Source: Rhodococcus antarcticus (GTDB lineage: Bacteria; Actinomycetota; Actinomycetes; Mycobacteriales; Mycobacteriaceae). Taken from it: a stretch of 64,000 nucleotides of DNA. Each line of letters opens with the position of its first letter. The stretch's first letter is position 1. Below are positions 57,090-64,000 of the stretch, in pieces. The position numbers and the translations under genes were made by a program. The notes below the pieces were generated by a model, which was not told where the DNA came from, did not search any database, and saw nothing but the letters and a program-made list of their open reading frames with translations. The stretch is from contig NZ_CP110615.1 in the NCBI RefSeq assembly GCF_026153295.1, positions 2,108,001 to 2,172,000 of the forward strand. Reading direction: 5' to 3'.

Positions 57090-57845
57090 GTGCCTGCCGT
57101 GTCGGAGATCCTGCTGCTCACGCTCGCCGGGCTGGTGGCCGGCGCGGTCAACGCCGTGGCCGGCGGGGGCTCGCTCATCGTCTTCCCCGCGCTGCTCGCC
57201 GCCGGGCTGTCCCCGCTCTCCGCGAACGTCACCAACTCCATCGCCCAGTGGCCGAGCTACGTGGGGGCCACCTACGGGCAGCGTTCCGACCTCGCCGGAC
57301 AGGGACCGCGGCTGCGGCTGGTGGTCCCGGTGGCCGCGGCCGGCGGGCTGGTCGGTGCACTGCTGCTGCTGGTCCTGCCGTCCTCGGTGTTCGACGCGAT
57401 CGTCCCCGTCCTCGTGCTCGCGGCGAGCGCGCTCATGGCCCTCTCGCCCCAGATCAAGCGCTGGACGGGCGAGCAGCGTCCCGGCGAGGGAGACCGCACC
57501 CCAGCCCTGGTCAGCGCCGTGTTCGTCTCCGCGGTGTACGGCGGCTACTTCGGCGGAGCGCTCGGGGTGATCCTCGTGTCCCTGCTCGCCATCACGGCCA
57601 ACGACACCCTGCGCCGCAACAACGCGACCAAGGCCGTGCTCTCGCTGGCGGTCGCATCGGTGACGATCGTGGTGTTCGCGATCGGCGCGCCGGTCGAGTG
57701 GACCTACGTGCTCGCCGTCGCCCCCGCCACGCTGGTCGGCGGCTTCCTCGGCGCCAAGCTCGCGCAGCGGCTGAACGAGGCCGTGCTGCGCTGGTCGGTG
57801 GTGGTGCTGGGTCTCGCGGTCGGCGTGTACCTCCTGCTCCGGTGA
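57090..57845 (+). CDS. TauE/SafE-type sulfite or organic-anion exporter
   Basis: This 251-residue protein of about eight hydrophobic segments belongs to the TauE/SafE (DUF81) family. Both family repeats are seen: AGLVAGAVNAVAGGGSLIVF with PALLAAGLSPLSANVTNS at the start, and VSAVYGGYFGGALGVILVS with NNATKAVLSLAVASVTI later. Members export sulfite, sulfoacetate or related anions; the substrate here is not shown. The start is GTG, 8 nt from a TAGCGT box. The stop overlaps the next transporter gene in GTGA, so both are probably made together. Confidence 0.9.
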   Translation: MPAVSEILLLTLAGLVAGAVNAVAGGGSLIVFPALLAAGLSPLSANVTNSIAQWPSYVGATYGQRSDLAGQGPRLRLVVPVAAAGGLVGALLLLVLPSSVFDAIVPVLVLAASALMALSPQIKRWTGEQRPGEGDRTPALVSAVFVSAVYGGYFGGALGVILVSLLAITANDTLRRNNATKAVLSLAVASVTIVVFAIGAPVEWTYVLAVAPATLVGGFLGAKLAQRLNEAVLRWSVVVLGLAVGVYLLLR

Positions 57846-59086
57846 CCACCGTCGCGCTGCTGCTGCTGGGGGCGGTGCTCGCCTTCGCGATCGCCTCCCC
57901 GCGCGGGCTGCCCGAGGCCGTGGTGGCGGTGCCGGCGGCGCTCGCGGTGCTGGTCCTGGGCATCGTCACGCCGTCGGCCGCGCTGGAGGAGGTGCGGGCG
58001 CTGGGGCCCACCGTGGGCTTCCTCGCCGCCATCCTGGTGCTCGCCCACCTCGCTGATGCCCTGGGGGTGTTCCGATGGCTCGCCACGGTGCTGGGGCGGG
58101 GCTCGGGCGGTGACCCCCGACGACTGCTCGTCCTGGTCTTCGCCGCGGCCGCCCTGTGCACCGCCGTGCTCAACCTGGACGCCACGGTGGTGCTGCTGAC
58201 CCCGGCGGTCCTCGCCACCGCGGTCGCCCTGCGCCTGCCGCCGCGACCGCACGCCTACGCGAGCGTCCACCTGGCCAACTCCGCCTCGCTGCTGCTGCCC
58301 GTCTCCAACCTGACGAACCTGCTGGCGCTGCAGGCGTCCGGGCTCACCTTCCTCGGCTTCACCGCGCTGATGGCGCTGCCCTGGGCCGTGGTGGTGGTCC
58401 TCGAGCTCGCCGTGTTCGCGGTGTTCTTCCGCCGCGACCTGCGCCGACCCGCCGAGCCCGTCGTCCCGGCCGCTGCCGAGCCGGCCCCCCGGACGGCACT
58501 GGTGGTGCTGGGGCTGACCCTGACGGGCTTCGCCGGCTCCGGGCTGGTGGGCGTGGAGCCGGTCTGGGTGGCCGTGGTGGGCGCGGCCGTGCTCGCGGTG
58601 CCGGCGATCAACGCCGGCGCGACGTCGCCGCGGCAGGTCCTCCGCGAGGCCTCCCTGCTGTTCGTGGTGTTCGTGCTGGCCCTGGGCGTGGTGGTCGCCG
58701 GGGTGACGTCGGGGCCCGTCGGGAGAGCCCTGGCCGACAGCCTGCCGAGCTCCACCTCGCTGCTCGCCCTGCTCGGGACGGCGACCCTGGCGGCGGTGCT
58801 CGCCAACGTCGTGAACAACCTGCCGGCGACGCTGGTGCTGCTGGCCGCGCTGGGGGGCGGGGCGCCGGCGGGGCTGGTGCTCGCCGTGCTGCTGGGGGTG
58901 AACATCGGACCGAACCTGACCTACGTCGGCTCGCTCGCCACCCTGCTGTGGCGCCGGGTGCTCCTCGCGCGCGGGCTGGCGCCGTCGGTGGGCACGTACA
59001 CGAGGCTGGGCCTGATCACGGTGCCACTGACCCTGGTGGCCGCGGTGCTCGCGCTGTGGGTGGGGCTGCGCGTCGGTGGGGTGTGA
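57842..59086 (+). CDS. ArsB/SLC13-type anion permease
   Basis: The 414-residue protein has about eleven hydrophobic segments. Family marks are LGPTVGFLAAILVLAHLADA, NLDATVVLLTPAVLATAVAL, NSASLLLPVSNLTNLLAL (the first SNLTN hairpin) and VVNNLPATLVLLAALGGG with NIGPNLTYVGSLATLLW near the end. These fit the ArsB/NhaD/SLC13 superfamily of anion carriers. Arsenite, dicarboxylates or sulfate are all possible; no ars genes are nearby. Its GTG overlaps the TauE-like stop. Confidence 0.87.
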   Translation: MTTVALLLLGAVLAFAIASPRGLPEAVVAVPAALAVLVLGIVTPSAALEEVRALGPTVGFLAAILVLAHLADALGVFRWLATVLGRGSGGDPRRLLVLVFAAAALCTAVLNLDATVVLLTPAVLATAVALRLPPRPHAYASVHLANSASLLLPVSNLTNLLALQASGLTFLGFTALMALPWAVVVVLELAVFAVFFRRDLRRPAEPVVPAAAEPAPRTALVVLGLTLTGFAGSGLVGVEPVWVAVVGAAVLAVPAINAGATSPRQVLREASLLFVVFVLALGVVVAGVTSGPVGRALADSLPSSTSLLALLGTATLAAVLANVVNNLPATLVLLAALGGGAPAGLVLAVLLGVNIGPNLTYVGSLATLLWRRVLLARGLAPSVGTYTRLGLITVPLTLVAAVLALWVGLRVGGV

Positions 59087-59092
59087 GGTGGC

Positions 59093-59179
59093 TCAGCGGC
59101 GGGGCTGCTGGCCCTTGCGCTGCTTGTAGGCGTTGTAGGCCTTCTTCAGCAGGGGCAGGTACGCGATCAGCTTCCACAT
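59093..59179 (-). CDS. Putative 28-aa basic microprotein
   Basis: The minus-strand frame reads MWKLIAYLPLLKKAYNAYKQ followed by RKGQQPRR and a stop. It has a hydrophobic/aromatic first half and a strongly basic tail, giving a plausible amphipathic helix, unlike the Arg/Pro/Ala noise of shadow frames here. There is no Shine-Dalgarno and no clean TANNNT box before ATG 59179. It is convergent with the permease gene (6 nt between stops). No family is known to me. Confidence 0.45.
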   Translation of the reverse strand: MWKLIAYLPLLKKAYNAYKQRKGQQPRR

Positions 59180-59263
59180 GGGCAGCAGCGTCGCACGAAC
59201 CGGAGCCCGACCGCCCAACGGCACCGGGGTCGTGAGTGCTCGTGGGGTCCCCGTTCCAGAACG

Positions 59264-60343
59264 TCACGCACGGGGCAGGTGGCTCGTGTCGTTGACCAGC
59301 TTCACGCTCGCGCCGCCGTCGGAGTAGAAGTCGGCCGTGCTCACCGAGGCCAGGTCCAGGTGCAGCCGCCACAGGATCCCGGGACCGGAGTCCAGGGCGA
59401 TCCGCAGCAACGTCTTGATCGGCGTCACGTGGCTCACCACCAGCACGGTCGTCCCGGGGTGCGCGGCGAGGACGTCGGCCCGCGCGCGGTCGACCCGGGC
59501 GTGCACGGCGTCAAAGCTCTCGCCGTCGGGCGGGGCGACCGCGGTGTCGCCGAGCCACCGCGAGTGCAGCGCGGGGTCGAGCGACCGGGCCTCGCTGAAC
59601 GTCAGGCCCTCCCAGGCCCCGAAGTCGGTCTCGGTGAGCCCCTCGTGCACCTGCACCGGCAACCCGAGCGCGTCGGCCGCGGCCTGCGCCGTCTGCCGGG
59701 CCCGGCCCAGCGGCGAGCTGACCACGGCGCTGACCCCGGAGTGGGTGGCCATCCGTGCGGCGGCGGCCGCGGCCTGCTCGAGGCCCAGCGGCGTCAGCCC
59801 GGGGTTGCCACGGCCGGAGTAGCGACGCTCGACCGACAGCGCGGTCTGCCCGTGCCGCAGCAGCAGCATCCTCGTGGGCTCCCCCACCGGCGCGGTCCAG
59901 CCCGCCCCGAGCGCGGGCGCGGCGGCCTTCGGCGTCCCCCCGGCCTGGCGGTCCATCGCCTGGTTGGCGAGCCGGTCCGCGTGGGCGTTCTGCGCGCGGG
60001 GGATCCACTCGAGGCTGACACGGGCGAACCCGCGCACCAGCGCCTGCGCCTCTCGAGCCAGCGGCACCATGTCCGGGTGCTTGACCTTCCACCGGCCGCT
60101 GACCTGCTCGACGACGAGCTTGGAGTCCATCCGCACGTCGACCTCGTCGGCGCCGAGCTCGGCGGCCGCGGTCAGCCCGGCGATGAGCCCGCCGTACTCG
60201 GCGACGTTGTTGGTGGCGCGGCCGATGCCCTCGGCCCGTTCGGCCAGCACCTCGCTGCGGTCCGCGGAGAACACCACCGCGCCGTAGCCGGCCGGCCCGG
60301 GGTTGCCCCGGGAACCCCCGTCGGCCTCGACGACGACCCTCAC
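59264..60343 (-). CDS. Bifunctional RNase HI / acid phosphatase (CobC-type)
   Basis: The 359-residue fusion has an N-terminal RNase HI domain and a C-terminal histidine phosphatase domain, as in Rv2228c. RNase H acidic residues are seen in EADGGSRGNPG, NNVAEYGGL, RMDSKLVVEQ and NAHADRLANQ. The phosphatase has the RHG motif (MLLLRHGQTALS) and the second His in VVSHVTPIK. It degrades RNA in RNA-DNA hybrids; the phosphatase half may act in alpha-ribazole-phosphate removal for cobalamin. GTG at 60343 begins the conserved VRVVVEADG strand. Confidence 0.95.
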   Translation of the reverse strand: MRVVVEADGGSRGNPGPAGYGAVVFSADRSEVLAERAEGIGRATNNVAEYGGLIAGLTAAAELGADEVDVRMDSKLVVEQVSGRWKVKHPDMVPLAREAQALVRGFARVSLEWIPRAQNAHADRLANQAMDRQAGGTPKAAAPALGAGWTAPVGEPTRMLLLRHGQTALSVERRYSGRGNPGLTPLGLEQAAAAAARMATHSGVSAVVSSPLGRARQTAQAAADALGLPVQVHEGLTETDFGAWEGLTFSEARSLDPALHSRWLGDTAVAPPDGESFDAVHARVDRARADVLAAHPGTTVLVVSHVTPIKTLLRIALDSGPGILWRLHLDLASVSTADFYSDGGASVKLVNDTSHLPRA

Positions 60344-60430
60344 GACGTCACCCCCGCCGGCGCGACTCGCACCGATGTCACCCCCGCCGGTGCGACTCGC
60401 ACCGATGTCACCCCCGCCGGTGCGACGGTC
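60344..60430 (-). repeat. 30-nt tandem repeat between the zinc-ribbon and RNase H genes
   Basis: A 30-nt unit is repeated almost three times (60344-60373, 60374-60403, 60404-60430). Each copy contains GGCGGGGGTGAC on the minus strand, the sequence that precedes the RNase H start, so the ribosome-site region is itself repeated. Confidence 0.9.
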
Positions 60431-61166
60431 ACAGCCCGGACTCGGCCGTCCGCACCAGGATCGCTCCGCAGCTGTCGCAGCGCACCACCTCGTCGGCGGC
60501 GACCTTGGCGATGCGGGCGATCTCGTTGCGGTCGAGCTCCAGGCGGCACGCCCCGCAGCGACGGGCCTGCAGGAGCGCGGCCCCGGCGTCGCCCTTGGCC
60601 CGCTGGCGGTCGTAGGCGGCGAGCAGCTCGGCCGGGAACTGGCTGAGCAGAGCGGAACGATCAGCAGCACAGCGGGTGTCGGCGGAGTCCAGGTCGGCGA
60701 TCGCATCGTCGCGGCGGCGCTGGGCGTCCACGACCTCGTCCTCGGTCTGGCTCAGCTGCGCCCCCGCGTGGTCGTGGTCGGCGGCCGAGGCCTCGCGCCG
60801 CTCCATCACCTCGAGCAGCTCGTCCTCCAGGACGCCCTGGCGGCGGGTCAGGCTCTCCAGCTCGTGCTGCAGGTCGGTCATCTGCTTGGCGTTGACCGCT
60901 CCCCCGGCCAGCAGGGCGCGGTCCTTGTCCTCCCGGCGGCGGACGTTCTCGACCTCGGTCTCGAGCTTGCGGATGTCGCGGTCGAGGTCGTCGAGCACCA
61001 TCTCCACGGCCACGGCGGCGTCCTTGCGGGCCTGGCGGTCCACCTGCAGGCGCTCGAGCTCGGCGGACTCGGGGAGGGTGCGGCGGCGGTGCGCGGTGCG
61101 GGTGAGCTCGGCGTCGACGGCGGCCAGGTCGAGCAGCCGCTTCTGGACGGTGGGGTCGACGTTCAC
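60429..61166 (-). CDS. Coiled-coil C4 zinc-ribbon protein
   Basis: The 245-residue protein is mostly two long helices that should form a hairpin coiled coil (about residues 10-190, rich in Glu, Arg, Leu and Asp), followed by a zinc ribbon with CGACRLEL and CDSCGAI (C-x2-C twice). It matches Rv2229c and the CT398-like family, whose role is unclear, perhaps nucleic-acid or secretion-apparatus binding. It lies 22 nt after NIF3 and precedes RNase H on the same strand, the usual actinobacterial order. Confidence 0.92.
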   Translation of the reverse strand: MNVDPTVQKRLLDLAAVDAELTRTAHRRRTLPESAELERLQVDRQARKDAAVAVEMVLDDLDRDIRKLETEVENVRRREDKDRALLAGGAVNAKQMTDLQHELESLTRRQGVLEDELLEVMERREASAADHDHAGAQLSQTEDEVVDAQRRRDDAIADLDSADTRCAADRSALLSQFPAELLAAYDRQRAKGDAGAALLQARRCGACRLELDRNEIARIAKVAADEVVRCDSCGAILVRTAESGL

Positions 61167-61188
61167 TCGGGAGGCCTCCAGCTGCTGT

Positions 61189-62328
61189 TCAGGGTGTGCC
61201 GCGCTCGTGGCCCGTCCCCAGCGTCCAGGGGTCGGTCCGCCGTGTGGAGACGCGGGCCGTCACCGTACCGCCGAGCGCGGCGGTGACCACCCGCGCAGCC
61301 TGCCCGCACCAGGGTTGCTCGCTGGCCCAGTGCGCCACGTCGACCAGCGCGGGGCCGCCGCCCCGCAGGTGCTCGTCGGCCGGGTGGTGACGCAGGTCGG
61401 CGGTGACGAAGGCGTCCACCCCGAGCCGGGCGACCGTGCCCAGCAGGGAGTCCCCCGACCCGCCGCACACCGCCACCGTGCGCACCAGGGCACCGGGATC
61501 ACCGGCTGCGCGCACTCCCCACGCCGTGCTCGGCAGACCGGCGGCCACCCGGGAGGTGAAGGCGCGCAACGTCTCCGGGACGTCCAGCTCGCCCACCCGT
61601 CCCAGCCCGCGGGGACCGGGGCGGGGCGCGACCTCGAGCACGTCGTAGGCCGGCTCCTCGTAGGGGTGCGCGGCCACCAGCGCCGACACCAGCGCACGCC
61701 GCAGGCCGCGGGGGGCGAGCACCTGCACCTGCTCCTCGGCCACGTGCTCCAGGGCGCCGCGCGTGCCGATGGCCGGGTTGGCGCCCGGCCCGGGCCGGAA
61801 CTGGCCGCGTCCGGCGACGGTGAACGCCGCCTCGGTGTACTCGCCCAGGGTGCCGGCGCCCGCCGCGAGCAGCGCCGCCCGCACCCGCTGCACGGCCGCT
61901 CCCGAGGGGACGGTGGTGACCACCTTGTCCCACCGGACCAGCTCGGGCTCCAGCGGGCCGAGCACCCGCAGGCCCAGTGCCTCGGCCAGGGCGTCGGACA
62001 CCCCGGGGGCGGCCCGGTCGGCGTTCGTGTGGGCGGTGAACAGCGCACAGCCCCCGCGGACCAGCCGGTGCACCAGCGCGCCCTTGGGGGTGTCCGCCCC
62101 GACCCCGGTGACCCCGCGCAGCAGCAGCGGGTGGTGCACCACCAGCGCCTGCGCCCCCGTGCTCAGGGCCTCCTCGACGACCGCCTCGGTGGCATCCACG
62201 GCCACCAGCACCTGCCGCACGTAGTCGTTGGGGTCGCCGCAGACCAGACCGACGGCGTCCCAGTCCTCGGCGAGCTCGGGCGGATAGGCCTGCTCCAGCA
62301 CGGAGACCAGGTCGGCGAGGGTGCTCAT
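61189..62328 (-). CDS. NIF3-like dinuclear metal-centre protein
   Basis: The 379-residue protein belongs to the NIF3/YbgI family, often annotated GTP cyclohydrolase I type 2-like. Metal-ligand segments are VVHHPLLLRG (His-His), ALFTAHTNADRA (His, Asp) and, late, VDVAHWASEQPW with His and Glu. A central insertion (about residues 125-235, with AAHPYEEPAYDVLEV) is the PII/CutA-like domain of longer members. The true function is debated. ATG overlaps the cobC stop in ATGA. Confidence 0.92.
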   Translation of the reverse strand: MSTLADLVSVLEQAYPPELAEDWDAVGLVCGDPNDYVRQVLVAVDATEAVVEEALSTGAQALVVHHPLLLRGVTGVGADTPKGALVHRLVRGGCALFTAHTNADRAAPGVSDALAEALGLRVLGPLEPELVRWDKVVTTVPSGAAVQRVRAALLAAGAGTLGEYTEAAFTVAGRGQFRPGPGANPAIGTRGALEHVAEEQVQVLAPRGLRRALVSALVAAHPYEEPAYDVLEVAPRPGPRGLGRVGELDVPETLRAFTSRVAAGLPSTAWGVRAAGDPGALVRTVAVCGGSGDSLLGTVARLGVDAFVTADLRHHPADEHLRGGGPALVDVAHWASEQPWCGQAARVVTAALGGTVTARVSTRRTDPWTLGTGHERGTP

Positions 62329-63335
62329 GCGGGCCAGGCTGCCAGCAGCGCGGCCACCTCCGCCGCACCCCGCACGGCGAGGCGGAGGTGGTCGGGGCCG
62401 AGACCGGGGAAGGTGTCGCCCCGGCGGACCGCGACACCGTTGCTGCGCAGCGCGTCCCGGACCCGCGCCCCGTCGGGCACCCGGAGCAGCAGGAAGGGTC
62501 CGGCCGCCCCCGGGTCCAGGCCCAGCGCGCGCTCCATGTGCTCCCGCTCCGCGGCGATCACCCCGGCCTCGGCCTGCGACCAGGCGACCGCGGCCGGCTC
62601 GGCGCACGCCGCCACGGCCTCCAGCTGCAGCGTGCCCAGCGGCCAGTGCGGGCGGCCGTGGGACAGCCGGGCGAGGACCTCCGGTGCCCCGAGGACGTAG
62701 CCCGCCCGGAGCCCCGCCAGGGCCCACGTCTTGGTCAGGCTGCGCAGCACGAGCACGTCCGGCAGCGCCTGCGCGGCCAGCGAGCCCGTCTCCCCCACCA
62801 CCGCGTCGAGGAACGCCTCGTCCACCACGAGCAGGCGCCCCGGCCGGCGCAGCGCGTGCAGCGCGGCCTCCGGGTGCAGCACCGACGTGGGGTTGGTGGG
62901 ATTGCCGAGCACCACGAGATCGGCGTCCTCGGGCACCAGTGCGGGATCCAGGACGTACGGCGCCGCCAGCACCACCCGGACCACCGGCACCCCAGCCTCG
63001 CGCAGCGCCAGCTCGGGCTCGGTGAACGAGGGGTGCACCACCGCGGCCAGCCGCGAGCCGAGCCGCGGCAGCAGCGCGAAGCCCTCCGCGGCGCCGGCGA
63101 GCAGCAGCACCTCCTCCGGCGTCCGGCCGTGCCGGGTGGCTACCGCGGTGCGCGCGGCGAGGTCCTCGAGCGCGCTCGGGTAGCGGCCCAGGTCGTCCAG
63201 GCGCGCGACGAGCCGGTCGCGCAGCCACTCCGGCGGTGCGGTGCCCCGGACGTTGACGGCGAAGTCGAGCAGCCCGGGGCCCGCGTCCACGTCACCGTGG
63301 TGACCGAGCTGCTCCAGTTGCGACCGGAGCTCCAC
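62325..63335 (-). CDS. cobC: Aminotransferase-like threonine-phosphate decarboxylase (CobC/CobD-type)
   Basis: This fold-type I PLP enzyme of 336 residues resembles histidinol-phosphate aminotransferase and L-threonine-O-3-phosphate decarboxylase, which makes the aminopropanol arm of cobalamin. The PLP lysine lies in RSLTKTWALAGLRAGYVLG, with LVVLGNPTNPTSVLHPE and LLVVDEAFLDAVVGE before it. Rv2231c (cobC) holds the same position before NIF3. With cobU, cobT and cobS in the same window, a cobalamin role is likely. It overlaps NIF3 by 4 nt. Confidence 0.85.
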   Translation of the reverse strand: MELRSQLEQLGHHGDVDAGPGLLDFAVNVRGTAPPEWLRDRLVARLDDLGRYPSALEDLAARTAVATRHGRTPEEVLLLAGAAEGFALLPRLGSRLAAVVHPSFTEPELALREAGVPVVRVVLAAPYVLDPALVPEDADLVVLGNPTNPTSVLHPEAALHALRRPGRLLVVDEAFLDAVVGETGSLAAQALPDVLVLRSLTKTWALAGLRAGYVLGAPEVLARLSHGRPHWPLGTLQLEAVAACAEPAAVAWSQAEAGVIAAEREHMERALGLDPGAAGPFLLLRVPDGARVRDALRSNGVAVRRGDTFPGLGPDHLRLAVRGAAEVAALLAAWPA

Positions 63336-63421
63336 GAGGACGCAGCGTAGGTGGCGGGCGGAGCAGGTGCACCGGCGATGCCCGGCCCGGGTGCGCGAGC
63401 GCGTCCGGGCCGGCGTTGGCC

Positions 63422-63427
63422 TACCGT
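63422..63427 (+). promoter_or_regulatory. -10-like hexamer of the SURF1 gene
   Basis: TACCGT ends 6 nt before GTG 63434. The GGAGG in the gap is too close for normal ribosome binding to this start. Confidence 0.45.
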
Positions 63428-63433
63428 GGAGGT

Positions 63434-64000
63434 GTGCGGCGACTGGGTGTCTTCCTGAAGCCGGGGTGGATCGCCCTGGCGCTGGTGGTGATCGGCTTCG
63501 CCTACGTCTGCTTCACCCAGCTCGCACCCTGGCAGCTGGGCAAGAACACCGCGACCGAGGCACGCAACGCCCTCATCACGGACTCCTTCTCCACCGAACC
63601 CGTCGCGCTGACCGACCTCGTGCGCCCGGGGCAGGTCCCGGCGGCCGACCAGGAGTGGCGGGTGGTCACGGTGAGCGGCAGCTACCTGCCCCAGGAGCAG
63701 GTGCTGGCCCGGCTGCGGTCGGTCAACGGCACCGCCGCGTACGAGGTGCTCACCCCGTTCCGGCTCCGCAGCGGCGAGACGGTGCTGGTGGACCGTGGCT
63801 TCGTCCGGCCCGTGGTCGGCACCGACGCCCCGCCCGTCGACCCGGCGCCGGTCGGCGAGGTGACGCTGCAGGCCCGGCTGCGTCTCGACGAGGGCGTGGA
63901 CCCCACGCGCGCCACCCAGGACGTCAGCGGCTCGACCCAGGTCTACAGCGTGAACGCCGGTGTGGTGGGCGCGGTCGCCGGCACCACCATCTCGCCGGGC
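63434..64000 (+). CDS. SURF1 family protein, N-terminal part
   Basis: The gene runs off the right edge of the window; 189 codons are visible. The protein starts with a basic segment and a membrane helix (GWIALALVVIGFAYVCFTQL), then the SURF1 pattern APWQLGKN, a loop domain with WRVVTVSGSYLPQEQVL, YEVLTPFRL and VLVDRGFVRP. SURF1 helps assemble cytochrome c oxidase by heme a delivery, which fits the ctaE/ctaC/ctaF genes at 5-12 kb. The GTG start fits the conserved N-terminus; Rv2235 is the likely counterpart. Confidence 0.9.
   Translation, partial: MRRLGVFLKPGWIALALVVIGFAYVCFTQLAPWQLGKNTATEARNALITDSFSTEPVALTDLVRPGQVPAADQEWRVVTVSGSYLPQEQVLARLRSVNGTAAYEVLTPFRLRSGETVLVDRGFVRPVVGTDAPPVDPAPVGEVTLQARLRLDEGVDPTRATQDVSGSTQVYSVNAGVVGAVAGTTISPG

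Noticed and set aside
57842-59086. Arsenic resistance locus
   Set aside because: The permease fold fits ArsB/SLC13 broadly, but no arsR, arsC or arsM is adjacent.

Overview
The window is about 74% G+C (estimated by eye) and reads as a stretch of actinobacterial core chromosome. Gene content and order follow the Mycobacterium tuberculosis H37Rv block Rv2191-Rv2235 as I remember it: DEDDh/GIY-YIG nuclease, trpD, ctaE-qcrCAB, ctaF-ctaC, asnB, adoK, an ErpA-type protein, a DUF3043 protein, cobT-cobS, ilvE, gcvT, leucyl aminopeptidase, sucB, a TIGR01777 epimerase, lipB-lipA, a DUF4191 protein, glnA1, glnE, glnA2, a Hip1/CaeA-like peptidase, panB, RNase H/phosphatase, zinc ribbon, NIF3, cobC and SURF1. 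An F420-dependent glucose-6-phosphate dehydrogenase and a DesA3-like desaturase with its reductase fit Mycobacteriales or Pseudonocardiales. I cannot name the genus. No phage, plasmid, integrase, transposase, tRNA, rRNA or CRISPR array was seen.

Layout. 1-4.98 kb: nuclease (5' end off the window), Lrp/AsnC-type sensor, AccD3-like carboxyltransferase, and on the minus strand a receiver-like protein translationally coupled to trpD. 5.1-12 kb: respiratory block (ctaE, qcrCAB, then ctaC-ctaF on the minus strand), split by a 1.1 kb G-rich low-complexity stretch with no credible gene. 12-24.5 kb: asnB, adoK, ErpA-like protein, aldo/keto reductase, cobU-cobT-cobS, ilvE, gcvT, pepA. 24.7-33.6 kb: lpd-sucB and the lipoate genes lipB and lipA, so the lipoyl-enzyme subunits lie beside the pathway that lipoylates them. 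34-45.2 kb: nitrogen block with glnA1, glnE and glnA2; both synthetase genes have a GAAAC-type GlnR-like repeat upstream. 45-54.8 kb: exported peptidase, panB, a desaturase/reductase/hydrolase operon and an accessory minus-strand group ending in fgd. 54.8-59.2 kb: maltose acetyltransferase remnant, RNase P RNA (rnpB), and two anion-type transporters behind an MFS gene. 59.2-64 kb: RNase H/phosphatase, zinc-ribbon protein, NIF3 and cobC, then a divergent SURF1 gene cut by the window edge.

Non-coding signals. About twenty genes have a TANNNT or CANNNT hexamer ending 6-8 nt before the start codon and mostly no Shine-Dalgarno, which predicts leaderless mRNAs; the rnpB 5' end shows the same spacing. 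A 64-66 nt palindromic element occurs twice (24.06 and 48.19 kb), each copy downstream of a plus-strand gene. Short tandem repeats of 13-30 nt occur at four further places. Three gene remnants (a GDSL-like tail, a DinB-like head and the maltose acetyltransferase) mark decay points. I found no convincing undescribed multi-gene system. The most unusual items are the palindromic element pair, a pair of divergent promoters with overlapping -10 boxes before cobU, the 20 bp inverted repeat upstream of rnpB, and the repeat-rich gap inside the respiratory block.
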